Shown here: one piece after another, positions 1-11,384 of the stretch
Position numbering within the stretch: position 1 is the first letter of the stretch
How the letters are laid out: each line of letters begins with the position of its first letter
DNA from: an uncultured Bacteroides sp.
GTDB taxonomy: Bacteria > Bacteroidota > Bacteroidia > Bacteroidales > Bacteroidaceae
DNA: 50,141 nucleotides
Reading direction: 5' to 3'
Assembly: GCA_905201685.1 (NCBI GenBank)
Contig: CAJKOW010000009.1
Location: 1-50,141, forward strand
The notes under the pieces: generated by a model
Databases searched by the model: none
Told to the model about the DNA's origin: nothing
Seen by the model: the letters and a program-made list of their open reading frames with translations, nothing else
Made by a program: the position numbers and the translations under genes

Positions 1-11
1 TTTAGGTAATA

Positions 12-45
12 ACAAAGCCCCAGCTTGTGAAAGTCGGGGCTTTGT
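12..45. terminator. Perfect 10-base-pair hairpin near the window edge
   Basis: ACAAAGCCCC (12-21) pairs with GGGGCTTTGT (36-45) around a 14-base loop. No U-run follows directly on either strand. It could end a plus-strand gene lying left of the window or be part of a stacked terminator region. Confidence 0.4.
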
Positions 46-51
46 GCTAAA

Positions 52-80
52 AAAAAGAAGGTGTGCTTTTTGACACACCT
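52..80 (-). terminator. Hairpin with U-rich tail, minus direction
   Basis: AGGTGTG (59-65) pairs with CACACCT (74-80). Read on the minus strand the hairpin is followed by a T-rich run (TTCTTTTTTTT), the form of an intrinsic terminator. On the plus strand it is followed by CCTTTTTG, so it may work both ways. Confidence 0.6.
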
Positions 81-149
81 CCTTTTTGTCTTTGACTTCC
101 TATGACAAATCTAATTTCATTATGACTTTTATGCCCCTATACAAATAAA

Positions 150-190
150 ATTGGTACACGCCCTGATTTCCTAATCGGACATGTACCAAT
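150..190 (-). terminator. Long hairpin downstream of the TSCPD gene
   Basis: ATTGGTACA (150-158) pairs perfectly with TGTACCAAT (182-190). The loop holds a second short pairing (CCTGATT with AATCGG, one bulge). On the minus strand the stem runs into TTTTATTTG, which fits a terminator for the yebC/TSCPD transcripts. Confidence 0.5.
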
Positions 191-208
191 CTATGTCAAA
201 CTTTATAC

Positions 209-236
209 CGGTTTTCAGTACCCTTACTAAAAACCG
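209..236. terminator. Hairpin just downstream of the TSCPD gene
   Basis: CGGTTTT (209-215) pairs with AAAACCG (230-236), with AGTA/TACT pairing inside. It is the first structure after the TSCPD stop codon on the minus strand. The U-rich flank (TCTTTTATT) lies on the plus-strand side, so the direction is unclear. Confidence 0.35.
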
Positions 237-296
237 TCTTTTATTGATTCATCAATTCGGGGAGGGTAAAGAATATTATTCTACATCCCATAAAAT

Positions 297-542
297 TCAA
301 TACCCCATCTCATGCAACGCCTTACACAACTGATCGGGACATGATGTAGGACGCCATCCACAACGGATACCTTCCAAACGTGCAATGACATCCTTTACCT
401 GCATTCCCTTTACCAAACGCGAAATGCCTTGCAAATTACCATTACAACCGTCATAGAACTGCACATCCTTTACGATGCCATCCTCTACCTCCAAATCAAT
501 GCTACTGCTGCAAGTTCCTTGAGTCTTATATGTATAAGTCAT
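297..542 (-). CDS. TSCPD domain-containing protein
   Basis: An 81-residue protein named for its TSCPD signature, here residues 66-70. It has five cysteines (11, 33, 61, 68, 73) in conserved-looking contexts (TCSSSI, DGCNGN, RCGW, SCPD). The same domain occurs at the end of some class II ribonucleotide reductases, where it is thought to bind metal; the free-standing small form has no known function. Its ATG overlaps the yebC stop by one base (TAATG), so translation is probably coupled to yebC. The full length and intact motif argue for a real gene rather than a fragment. Confidence 0.85.
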   Translation of the reverse strand: MTYTYKTQGTCSSSIDLEVEDGIVKDVQFYDGCNGNLQGISRLVKGMQVKDVIARLEGIRCGWRPTSCPDQLCKALHEMGY

Positions 543-1279
543 TACTCTTCGGTCTCCTCGGGCTTCATATTCGTATAAACCGTCTGAACATCGTCAAACT
601 CTTCCAGACGCTCTATCATCTTATTAATAGTCTCGCGATGTTCCGGCTCTACATCTTTCAAATCGTTCGGAATGTATGTGAAGTCACCACCCACATCTTC
701 AAATCCACCTTCTTCAAGATGTTTTTGAATAGCAGCATAACTCTTGGGGTCGCCATAGATAGTTACTGTACCCTCTTCTTCATCCTCTTCATAATCTTCA
801 TCTACATCAAAATCGATCATATCAAGGATAAATTCTTCCATATCCATGCCGTCCTTCTTCTTAAAAGTAAATACGCACTTATGATCGAATAAGAAAGCCA
901 GCGATCCCATTGTGCCCAAGTTTCCTCCAAACTTATTGAACACACTGCGTACATCAGCAACCGTACGTGTCGGATTATCAGTCAGCGTATCAACAAATAT
1001 CGCTACCCCATGAGGGCCATATCCTTCATAAGTCATGCTCTTATAATCACTCTGATCTTTTCCTAAGGCATTCTTAATTGCACGTTCAATGTTATCCTTC
1101 GGCATGTTCTCGCGCTTACAGGTAGCAATCACCGAACGCAACGCCGGGTTATTTTCCGGTTCCGGGCCACCAGCCTTCACAGCTATGGCAATTTGTTTAC
1201 CCAGTCTAGTAAATGTTTTGGCCATATGGCCCCATCTTTTCAGTTTTGTAGCTTTTCTATATTCAAACGCTCTTCCCAT
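542..1279 (-). CDS. YebC/PmpR family protein
   Basis: A 245-residue member of the YebC/PmpR family, annotated as DNA-binding regulators; some members are now reported to act as translation factors relieving ribosome stalling. The family N-terminus is clear (RWGHMAKTFTRLGKQI, then NPALRSVI, KRENMPKDNIERAIKNA and YEGYGPHGVAIFV). A strongly acidic run (DVDEDYEEDEEEG, about residues 154-166) sits in the middle domain. The TSCPD gene follows with a one-base overlap. pheT lies 276 bases upstream on the same strand; I found no clear -7 box in that gap, so read-through from pheT is possible. Confidence 0.92.
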   Translation of the reverse strand: MGRAFEYRKATKLKRWGHMAKTFTRLGKQIAIAVKAGGPEPENNPALRSVIATCKRENMPKDNIERAIKNALGKDQSDYKSMTYEGYGPHGVAIFVDTLTDNPTRTVADVRSVFNKFGGNLGTMGSLAFLFDHKCVFTFKKKDGMDMEEFILDMIDFDVDEDYEEDEEEGTVTIYGDPKSYAAIQKHLEEGGFEDVGGDFTYIPNDLKDVEPEHRETINKMIERLEEFDDVQTVYTNMKPEETEE

Positions 1280-1555
1280 TGGTTTATTATTTTTAAATTG
1301 TTATATTACCTTTTTTAATGTCTTAATCTTCCGAATCAAGTCATACACTTCAAATACGAGATACATCCAGTTTGTCAATTCCGGTCCTTATACATCCTTA
1401 TGAGTACTGCGACCAAGAACTTTATTTTAAGCCACTGCACCACTCATATACCTAAATACATATGCAAAGCAAGCAATGGCAAGCAAACGAACGTTCCATG
1501 TATATCTTCTATCGTCAGAATCTGCGTACAACTCAAAACTTTTTTCAAGAATGCA

Positions 1556-4018
1556 TTATCTTAATTTAGCACCAAGTTTCGTCTCAAGGTTTTTAATAAG
1601 TTTCTGCATTATCTTGTCTATCTGCTTGTCGTTAAGAGTTGCATTATCGTCCTGCAACAAGAAGCTCACCGCATACGACTTCTTTCCGGCTTCCAGATTC
1701 TTACCTTCGTAAACATCGAACAAAGATACTTCCTTCAGCAGTTTTTTCTCAGTCTCATACGCGATTTTTTCTATCTCGGCAAACTGAACTTTCTTATCGA
1801 GCAATAAAGCCAAGTCACGTTTAACAGCAGGGAATTTTGTCAGCTCAACATAGTTCACCTTTACATTTCTGATGGCTTTCAACAATTCTGTCCAATTGAT
1901 ATCTGCAAAATACACCTCACTGTCGATATCGAAAACTTTCAGTATTTTATGGGAAACAATACCCCAAGAAGCCAGTACTTTTCCACCCCTTGTCTGTACA
2001 GATAAAGATGCAGCAAATATATCATTATTGGACACATTTACCACCAAGTCACGCATATGCAAACCTACGCGGTTGAATATGTTCTCAACATAGGCTTTTA
2101 ACTCATACACCGAACTGTCCTCATCGGCATGCGCCCACGAGTTGGATACTTTTTTACCTGTAACCCAAAGTCCCAAATGATAATCCTCGGCATAAGCAGC
2201 CAAAGCCTTCTCGGGATTCTTCTTTTCTTCGTGATAATAGTAACAGTTTCCGTACTCGAAGAACTTCAGATCAGCATTCTTCCGGTTCGCATTATGGGCA
2301 ATACTTTCCAATCCACCAAACAGCAAGGTCTGCCTCATCGCATTAAGATCGGTACTCAATGGATTCATCAGCATGACCAAATTCTTCGACGGATAGCTTT
2401 CTAACCCATCATAATAGGCAGCTCTTGTCAATGAGTTGTTCAGTATCTCATTAAAGCCACAACCAACCAACTGCTCGGCTATCAGGTTCTGCAATTTGTT
2501 TGATTTGTCATGTTCACCCTTAACCGTCAAACATGACTTCAGACTTGCCGGTATCTCTACATTATTATAACCGTAAATCCGCAAAATATCTTCAATGACA
2601 TCGCAATCTCTCTGTACATCCACGCGATAGGGAGGCACATCCAAAACAAGTCCGTCAGAAGTTTCTTCCACGATTTTCATTTCCAGACTTGTAACAATAC
2701 TCTTGATGGTCTCTACGGGAATTGTCTTACCTACTAAAGAATGTACTTTTTCATAAGGAAGGCTTACTCTGAAATCACTGAAATCAGCCGAACATACATC
2801 CTTGATATCACAAGAAATTGTTCCACCAGCCAGTTCCTTCACCATCAAAGCTGCCAGTTTCAGGCAATAGATTACTGAATTGGGATCGATTCCACGTTCA
2901 AAACGGAACGATGCATCAGTGTTCAGCCCATGACGACGTGCTGTTTTACGCACCCATGTAGGATGGAAATAAGCACTCTCCAGGAAGACATCCTTGGTCG
3001 CTTCGGTAGAGCCTGAATTCAGTCCGCCGAACACACCGGCAATACACATGGCCTCTTCACGATTGCAAATCATCAGATCGCGTTCGCTCAGCTTGCGTTC
3101 TACGCCATCCAATGTCACAAAAGGTGTACCTTCGGGCATCGTCTTTACAACAACCTCTCCACCTTTAATCATGTCGGCATCGAAACAGTGCAAAGGCTGA
3201 CCGAAAGCATGAACTATATAATTGGTAATATCTACTACATTATTTATAGGGCGCAATCCGATAAGGCGCAACTTGTTCTGCAACCACTCCGGACTTTCCT
3301 TTACTGTTACACCTTTTACCGTCACACCGGCATATCTCGGACATGCTTCGGTATTTTCTACAGTCACCTGAATATCCAGATCGTGATTATCAACAGCAAA
3401 CGCCTCAACCGAAGGACGCTTCAATGTTGTCTGCTTGCCATTCTGTACCAAGTATGCATACAGGTCACGAGCTACTCCATAATGCGAGCATGCATCCGCC
3501 CGGTTCGGCGTGATGTCTACTTCGAGCACATAATCGCTTTTAATATTATAATATTCTTTGGCAGGAGTACCCGGTACGGCATTTTCCGGCAGAACAATGA
3601 TTCCGGCATGATCCGTTCCGATACCAATCTCATCTTCCGCACAAATCATACCATTAGATTCCACACCACGCAGTTTCGACTTCTTAATGGTAAAACATTC
3701 GTCACCGTCATACAATTTTGTTCCCAGCGTAGCTACTACGACCTTTTGTCCTGCTGCCACATTGGGAGCGCCACATACGATCTGTACAGGTTCGCCCTGT
3801 CCCAGATTTACAGTCGTAACGTGCATATGATCCGAGTTCGGATGGGGTTCGCATGTCAGCACTTCTCCAATCACCAAACCTTCCAGACCACCTTTAATCG
3901 TCTGTACTTCTTCTACACTTCCCGTCTCAAGTCCAATCGAGGTAAGCGCAGCTGCTACTTCTTCCGGTGTCAAGTCAAAATCGACATACTCTTTCAGCCA
4001 ATTATAAGAGATATTCAT
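1556..4018 (-). CDS. pheT: Phenylalanine--tRNA ligase beta subunit
   Basis: An 820-residue beta subunit of the heterotetrameric phenylalanyl-tRNA synthetase, which charges tRNA-Phe in the cytoplasm with PheS (not in this window). Visible parts: the N-terminal OB-fold tRNA-binding domain (about 40-150, with LTCEPHPNSDHMHVTTVN and QIVCGAPNVAAGQKV), the B3/B4 editing region (about 215-390), the B5 DNA-binding-like domain (about 400-475) and a C-terminal ferredoxin-fold anticodon-binding domain (about 725-820, TKFPAVKRDLALLLD). Length and domain order are normal. A TAACTTTG -7 box lies 36 bases before the start codon. In Bacteroides pheS and pheT are usually apart, as here. Confidence 0.97.
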   Translation of the reverse strand: MNISYNWLKEYVDFDLTPEEVAAALTSIGLETGSVEEVQTIKGGLEGLVIGEVLTCEPHPNSDHMHVTTVNLGQGEPVQIVCGAPNVAAGQKVVVATLGTKLYDGDECFTIKKSKLRGVESNGMICAEDEIGIGTDHAGIIVLPENAVPGTPAKEYYNIKSDYVLEVDITPNRADACSHYGVARDLYAYLVQNGKQTTLKRPSVEAFAVDNHDLDIQVTVENTEACPRYAGVTVKGVTVKESPEWLQNKLRLIGLRPINNVVDITNYIVHAFGQPLHCFDADMIKGGEVVVKTMPEGTPFVTLDGVERKLSERDLMICNREEAMCIAGVFGGLNSGSTEATKDVFLESAYFHPTWVRKTARRHGLNTDASFRFERGIDPNSVIYCLKLAALMVKELAGGTISCDIKDVCSADFSDFRVSLPYEKVHSLVGKTIPVETIKSIVTSLEMKIVEETSDGLVLDVPPYRVDVQRDCDVIEDILRIYGYNNVEIPASLKSCLTVKGEHDKSNKLQNLIAEQLVGCGFNEILNNSLTRAAYYDGLESYPSKNLVMLMNPLSTDLNAMRQTLLFGGLESIAHNANRKNADLKFFEYGNCYYYHEEKKNPEKALAAYAEDYHLGLWVTGKKVSNSWAHADEDSSVYELKAYVENIFNRVGLHMRDLVVNVSNNDIFAASLSVQTRGGKVLASWGIVSHKILKVFDIDSEVYFADINWTELLKAIRNVKVNYVELTKFPAVKRDLALLLDKKVQFAEIEKIAYETEKKLLKEVSLFDVYEGKNLEAGKKSYAVSFLLQDDNATLNDKQIDKIMQKLIKNLETKLGAKLR

Positions 4019-4053
4019 ATTATTATTTTTTTATTGTTATCAAAAGTGACCTG

Positions 4054-4061
4054 CAAAGTTA
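4054..4061 (-). promoter_or_regulatory. Probable pheT promoter, -7 box TAACTTTG
   Basis: Perfect match to the Bacteroides -7 consensus TAnnTTTG on the minus strand, 36 bases before the pheT ATG. No good TTTG -33 box is visible at the usual distance. Confidence 0.55.
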
Positions 4062-4224
4062 ATAAGAATTTTTGGTTGACAGAGAATTATGGGAGAAGAA
4101 TTTCACATTCCTCCCACCTCCACTCTTCACAGCCTATACACAGACTATAAAGAATTTACTATAACTTAAATCCGGTCACATGTAAAGCGAAACCACGACC
4201 AGAACAACGCGAAGAACAAAACGT

Positions 4225-4881
4225 CTACAGTCTCTTCAGCAATTCCTCCAACAACCGGTCTTTTACTTCCTGCATCGGCACTTCATGTCCCAGTTCCTTC
4301 TGAAGCGACGTAACCCCTTTGTCCACAAAGCCGCAGGGATGAATATAGCTAAAATAGCGCAAATCCGTATTCACATTCAAGGCCAGCCCGTGCATGGTCA
4401 CATAACGGCTGCACCGCACTCCGATGGCACAAATCTTACGTGCTGTCGGCTTGTCGCCATCCAGCCACACACCTGTAGCCTTTTCGACCCTTCCCGCAAC
4501 AACACCATACGACGCACAGACAGCTATCACTGCCTCTTCCAGCAACCCGATGTACGACCTTACATCCAAAGCAAACTCTTCCATATTCAGAATAGGATAA
4601 CAGACTTGCTGTCCCGGTCCGTGAAAAGTAATATCACCACCCCGATCAACATGATACAGCGTAGCTCCTATCCGGTTCAGCTGTTCTTCACCCAGCAACA
4701 TATTCTGTTCCTTTCCACTACGTCCCAAAGTATATACAGGCGGATGTTCGCAAAACACAATATGATTCACATACTCAGTTCCAGCCAACTTGGCTTCCAC
4801 CAGTTTGTCAAAATACTCCTTCTGCCGCTGCCATGCTTCGGCATAAGAAATCAGTTTCCAGTCTATCGGTTCTATTTTCAT
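4225..4881 (-). CDS. lipB: Lipoyl(octanoyl) transferase
   Basis: A 218-residue enzyme that moves octanoyl from acyl carrier protein to the lipoyl domains of dehydrogenase complexes and the glycine cleavage H protein. Family motifs are intact: RGGDITFHGPGQ (80-91), the catalytic lysine region RKICAIGVR (K149) and the nucleophile cysteine in HPCGFVDKGVTSL (C183). The only plausible start is 4881, because the next in-frame Met is residue 61. A TATTTTTG -7-like box ends six bases before this ATG, which would give an almost leaderless mRNA. The lipoate user gcvP lies in this window on the other strand. Confidence 0.96.
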   Translation of the reverse strand: MKIEPIDWKLISYAEAWQRQKEYFDKLVEAKLAGTEYVNHIVFCEHPPVYTLGRSGKEQNMLLGEEQLNRIGATLYHVDRGGDITFHGPGQQVCYPILNMEEFALDVRSYIGLLEEAVIAVCASYGVVAGRVEKATGVWLDGDKPTARKICAIGVRCSRYVTMHGLALNVNTDLRYFSYIHPCGFVDKGVTSLQKELGHEVPMQEVKDRLLEELLKRL

Positions 4882-4886
4882 GGAAG

Positions 4887-4894
4887 CAAAAATA
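4887..4894 (-). promoter_or_regulatory. Candidate lipB -7 box directly before the start codon
   Basis: TATTTTTG on the minus strand fits TAnnTTTG and ends at 4887; the ATG begins at 4881. If used, transcription would start at or next to the ATG. The A/T-rich setting means a chance match is possible. Confidence 0.35.
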
Positions 4895-5041
4895 AAAAGT
4901 TTTTTTTCAATTCGAAAAGAATCCGAATAAATTTATATTTCGAAAATATACGCACCTCCCCTCATCCTGCCACCTTTAGAGAAAGTTCCGTCTTCCTTCC
5001 ATTTTTTCCTTTTTCCATACAATTGGTTCATCAATATATTC

Positions 5042-5049
5042 TATATTTG
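5042..5049 (+). promoter_or_regulatory. Probable promoter of the 5098 lipoprotein gene, -7 box TATATTTG
   Basis: Perfect TAnnTTTG match 48 bases before the chosen ATG at 5098. A TTG at 5023-5025 is the nearest -33 candidate (16-base spacing, shorter than usual). This placement supports the 5098 start rather than the long upstream open frame. Confidence 0.5.
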
Positions 5050-5097
5050 TCCTTAAAGAGCATTGATCAACAAATTGATTATAAAACAAAAACTGAT

Positions 5098-5943
5098 ATG
5101 AAAAAGCAAACTGTCAGCCAATTCATCTTTCTGCTTACAGCAAGCATTTTTTTCTTCTCGTGCGGTAACAAGATGAACAAAAACACAGGTTCATTAGAGT
5201 TCGACAGCATTCAAGTAAACGAGACTGCCCACCTTTTCGGAGATACAGCCAAGCCCGCATGCAATCTGGTTATCAACTTTACATTTGCCAGCCAGTCGTC
5301 CGACCCTCGCCTAAAGGATAGCCTCAACACATATTTCCTATCTGTCTGCCTGGGCGACAAATACCTCGCCATGCAACCCGAGAAAGCCATCGAACAATAT
5401 ACCCAAAAATACATCAGCGATTACCGGTCCGATTTAGAGCCACTCTATCAGAAAGAGAACAATGATACTTCGTCTGATGTCGGAGCATGGTATTCCTATT
5501 ATAAACACCTACAGAGCAACGTGCAATATTATGCCAAAGATCTGTTAGTATACCGTTTCCGTTACGAAGAATATACAGGAGGAGCACACGGTATATATAT
5601 GACTTCCTTCCTCAATCTTGACCTCCGCACCATGCGTCCTATTCGTCTGGACGACCTTTTTGCCGAAGGATACGAAGAGTCTCTGACCGACCTGCTCTGG
5701 AACCAGCTAATGGCTATCCACAAAGTTACATCGCGCGAAGAGCTCGAAGAAATGGGATATGCCAGCACAGGCGAGCTGACACCTACCGAGAATTTCTATC
5801 TGACCAAGGAAGGCATTACATTTTATTATAATGTATACGACATCGCTCCCTACGTAATGGGAGCCATCGAAATCAGCTTGCCATGGGAAATGATGCAGCA
5901 CTTGCTAAGCGACAGCCTTCAAATTACAGAATCCGTCAGATAA
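5098..5943 (+). CDS. DUF3298-type lipoprotein
   Basis: A 281-residue probable lipoprotein. The open frame extends far upstream over the antisense of lipB, but MKKQTVSQ at 5098 starts a clear signal peptide ending in a lipobox-like FFFSC (Cys22), and a promoter lies just before it. The C-terminal half has the YTGGAHG...FLNLDLRTMRPIRLDDLF block typical of DUF3298/RsiV-type domains, and the middle resembles DUF4163. The family is linked to binding of envelope components such as lysozyme in RsiV; here the role is unknown. rsmG follows after 51 bases on the same strand. Confidence 0.8.
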   Translation: MKKQTVSQFIFLLTASIFFFSCGNKMNKNTGSLEFDSIQVNETAHLFGDTAKPACNLVINFTFASQSSDPRLKDSLNTYFLSVCLGDKYLAMQPEKAIEQYTQKYISDYRSDLEPLYQKENNDTSSDVGAWYSYYKHLQSNVQYYAKDLLVYRFRYEEYTGGAHGIYMTSFLNLDLRTMRPIRLDDLFAEGYEESLTDLLWNQLMAIHKVTSREELEEMGYASTGELTPTENFYLTKEGITFYYNVYDIAPYVMGAIEISLPWEMMQHLLSDSLQITESVR

Positions 5944-5994
5944 GACAAGAACAACCAGAAATTAATCTGCAACATTAAAGTAATCAAGAAGGCA

Positions 5995-6615
5995 ATGGAC
6001 ATTATTTTAAAATATTTTCCCGACCTGACAGCCGAACAAAAGACACAGTTCGCTGCTCTTTACGACCTGTATACCGACTGGAACTCTAAAATAAATGTAA
6101 TCTCCCGCAAAGATATTACAAATCTATATGAGCACCATGTACTCCACTCATTAGGAATAGCCCAGGTGATCCGTTTCCGCCCCGGCACCCGTATTATGGA
6201 CTTAGGTACCGGAGGGGGATTCCCGGGTATTCCGCTGGCCATTCTTTTTCCCGAATCACATTTCCATCTGGTAGACAGCATCGGGAAGAAAGTACGTGTA
6301 GCCAGCGAAGTTGCCAACAGCATCGGATTAAAGAACACGACTTTCTGCCACGAACGTGCCGAAGAAGAGAAACAGAAGTTTGATTTCGTCGTGAGCCGTG
6401 CCGTCATGCCCCTTGCCGATCTGATAAAGATCATCCGCAAAAACATTGCTTCCGAGGGGCGAAATGCCTTGCCGAACGGGCTTATCTGCCTGAAAGGTGG
6501 TGAACTGGCAAACGAGACTTTGCCATTCAAGCAAAGAACCGCCATATGGGATCTGAAAGATTATTATAAAGAAGAATTTTTCGAGACCAAAAAAGTAGTC
6601 TATACAGCCATATAA
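5995..6615 (+). CDS. rsmG: 16S rRNA (guanine(527)-N7)-methyltransferase
   Basis: A 206-residue SAM-dependent methyltransferase that makes m7G527 in 16S rRNA; loss in other bacteria gives low-level streptomycin resistance. Signatures: SRKDITNLYEHHVLHSL near the N-terminus, the SAM-binding loop MDLGTGGGFPGIPLAILFPE, and FDFVVSRAV. Length is normal. It sits between the lipoprotein gene and the hydrolase at 6681 with short gaps and no visible terminator, so the three plus gcvP may be co-transcribed. Confidence 0.95.
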   Translation: MDIILKYFPDLTAEQKTQFAALYDLYTDWNSKINVISRKDITNLYEHHVLHSLGIAQVIRFRPGTRIMDLGTGGGFPGIPLAILFPESHFHLVDSIGKKVRVASEVANSIGLKNTTFCHERAEEEKQKFDFVVSRAVMPLADLIKIIRKNIASEGRNALPNGLICLKGGELANETLPFKQRTAIWDLKDYYKEEFFETKKVVYTAI

Positions 6616-6680
6616 ACCAGACTGCATTTTCACTTGTAAATCCTCTAATCTATAAATCAGAAAATCATACAAAAAAAAAG

Positions 6681-7319
6681 ATGAAAATTAAAAGATTTGA
6701 ATTCAATATGTTCCCCGAGAACTGCTACGTGTTATGGGACGAAACGCGCGAAGCAGTTGTCATCGACCCCGGGTGCTTCTACGAAGAAGAGAAGCAGGCA
6801 CTCAAAGGATTCATTACCAGCTTCCAGCTGAATATAAAACATCTGCTCAATACCCACCTGCACCTTGACCACATCTTTGGCAACCCCTTTATGCTGAAAG
6901 AATTTGGCCTGAAAGCCGAAGCCAATCAGGCCGATGAGTATTGGATAGATGAAGCTCCCAAGCAAAGCCGGATGTTTGGATTCCAGCTTCAGGAAGCTCC
7001 TGTCCCGTTAGGTAAATATCTGCACGACGGCGACATCATCACCTTCGGAAACACCCAGCTCGAAGCTATCCACGTACCCGGGCACTCACCCGGCAGCTTG
7101 GTGTACTATTGTGCCGCCGAACATTGCATGTTCTCGGGCGACGTACTATTCCAAGGCAGTATCGGACGTGCCGATCTGACAGGAGGCAATTTCGATGAAC
7201 TGATAGAGCACATCTGCAGCCGCCTGTTTGTGCTACCTAACGAAACTGTTGTTTATCCAGGACACGGCGCACCCACTACCATTGGTATCGAAAAAGCCGA
7301 AAATCCATTCTTCAGATAA
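6681..7319 (+). CDS. MBL-fold metallo-hydrolase (glyoxalase II-like)
   Basis: A 212-residue zinc hydrolase of the metallo-beta-lactamase fold. Metal ligands are visible in THLHLDHIFG (H59, H61, D63, H64), VPGHSPGSLVYY, FSGDVLFQGSIGRADL and the final YPGHGAPTTIGIEK. It matches the short YcbL/GloB-like group, which lacks the extra C-terminal domain of true glyoxalase II. The natural substrate is unknown; a thioester such as hydroxyacylglutathione is the family precedent. Cytoplasmic, no signal peptide. It precedes gcvP by 64 bases. Confidence 0.88.
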   Translation: MKIKRFEFNMFPENCYVLWDETREAVVIDPGCFYEEEKQALKGFITSFQLNIKHLLNTHLHLDHIFGNPFMLKEFGLKAEANQADEYWIDEAPKQSRMFGFQLQEAPVPLGKYLHDGDIITFGNTQLEAIHVPGHSPGSLVYYCAAEHCMFSGDVLFQGSIGRADLTGGNFDELIEHICSRLFVLPNETVVYPGHGAPTTIGIEKAENPFFR

Positions 7320-7383
7320 ACCATATTATCTTGCTTGACAAAAAAAGGAACCGAATTAAAAAACATTTTTAATCAATATAGAT

Positions 7384-10233
<2,850 letters not shown>

Positions 10234-10276
10234 ACCGAATCCGTTAACGGAAAAGAAGTAATATATAAAGAACTGG

Positions 10277-10315
10277 AACTGGTTATCAATGGCATCATTG
10301 ATAGCCAGTTTTTTT
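10277..10315 (+). terminator. Strong intrinsic terminator after gcvP
   Basis: A 15-base-pair stem (10277-10291 with 10296-10310, one G-U pair), tetraloop GCAT, then a run of seven T. This ends the gcvP transcript. Confidence 0.93.
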
Positions 10316-10457
10316 ATATCTGCCGGTTCTGTTTTATTCCCTCCCCAACGAAAAGCAAGCCAATTTTCCTCCCCCCTCCTCCTGCTACCCTTGTAAAGTA
10401 TTCCTTTCGGAACACAAAAAGAGTCAATCTGGTAAACTACATTCAGAGAGAAAAACA

Positions 10458-10465
10458 TATTTTTG
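10458..10465 (+). promoter_or_regulatory. Candidate -7 box TATTTTTG upstream of the 10581 gene
   Basis: Matches TAnnTTTG and would give a leader of about 110 bases before the ATG at 10581. No convincing -33 box. The rest of the 347-base gap after gcvP holds the terminator at 10277 and A/T-rich or C-rich sequence with nothing else recognised. Confidence 0.35.
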
Positions 10466-10580
10466 CAACCTGTTTATCGGCTTCTGTTTTATCACACACC
10501 ACCTCTCAGAGAAGAGTATCACACTATACAAACAGTCCGAGCGATCATACAGCTTTTTATTATTAACGTAAGATATAGAC

Positions 10581-11384
10581 ATGAAGCATTCCCTACTTTA
10601 CATCATTTCGGCAAGTTTGCTGCTAGCCGGTTGCGACATGATAGATTATCATCCTTACGATGTACGAATAAGCGGTGAAACAAATGTCAATGCACACAAT
10701 ATCGAAGAAATCGAGGCACGCTGCCTGGGCAAAGACACCCTACGGATCGTCACAATGAGTGACTCACAGCGATGGTACGACGAGACGGAGGATTTTGTCG
10801 AACATCTGAATCAGCGAAACGATATTGACTTTGTGATACATGGAGGCGACATGAGCGACTTCGGAGTCACCAACGAATTCCTGTGGCAACGCGACATTAT
10901 GAATAAGCTGAACATACCCTACGTCACGCTGATTGGCAACCACGACTGTCTGGGAACTGGCGAAGAAGCCTACAGAGCCATTTTCGGTAATCCCAATTTC
11001 AGTTTCATTGCCGGACGTGTCAAGTTTGTCTGCCTGAATACCAATGCCCTCGAAAACGACTATTCGCAGCCCATCCCCGACTTCGAATTTCTGGAAAACG
11101 AAATTCACAACCGCAGGGATGAATTTGACAAGACTGTCATATCCATGCACGTACGCCCGTATGCCGACCAGTTCAACAACAATGTGGCACGGGTATTCGA
11201 ACGGTATGTCATCGAGTTTCCAGGCATTCAGTTTTGTACTGCAGGCCACGAACACCATCTTTTTGAAGAAGAACTTTTCGAGGACGGAATCATGTACTAT
11301 ATGAGCGACTGCATGAAACACCGCAACTATTATATTTTCACCATAACACCTGAAGGCTATGAAAGAGAAGTGGTATATTATTAA
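10581..11384 (+). CDS. Metallophosphoesterase lipoprotein
   Basis: A 267-residue calcineurin-like phosphoesterase with a lipobox (LLLAGC, Cys18), so probably anchored facing the periplasm or outside. Fold motifs in order: SDSQRW (D61), HGGDMSD (D90), GNHD (N110, H111), MHVRP and GHEHH. In the first motif the usual D-x-H is D-S-Q, as in some branches of the family. The substrate is unknown. Its last 26 bases overlap the next gene, so the two are probably translated together. Confidence 0.87.
   Translation: MKHSLLYIISASLLLAGCDMIDYHPYDVRISGETNVNAHNIEEIEARCLGKDTLRIVTMSDSQRWYDETEDFVEHLNQRNDIDFVIHGGDMSDFGVTNEFLWQRDIMNKLNIPYVTLIGNHDCLGTGEEAYRAIFGNPNFSFIAGRVKFVCLNTNALENDYSQPIPDFEFLENEIHNRRDEFDKTVISMHVRPYADQFNNNVARVFERYVIEFPGIQFCTAGHEHHLFEEELFEDGIMYYMSDCMKHRNYYIFTITPEGYEREVVYY

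Noticed and set aside
3188..4150. 320-codon plus-strand frame over pheT
   Set aside because: Antisense to a well-recognised pheT; its translation is low in complexity with no known motif.
4285..5097. Plus-strand open frame continuing upstream of the 5098 lipoprotein
   Set aside because: It runs antisense through lipB, and the signal peptide and promoter place the true start at 5098.
7320..7383. Glycine riboswitch upstream of gcvP
   Set aside because: The 64-base gap is too short and A-rich, with no aptamer-like stems.
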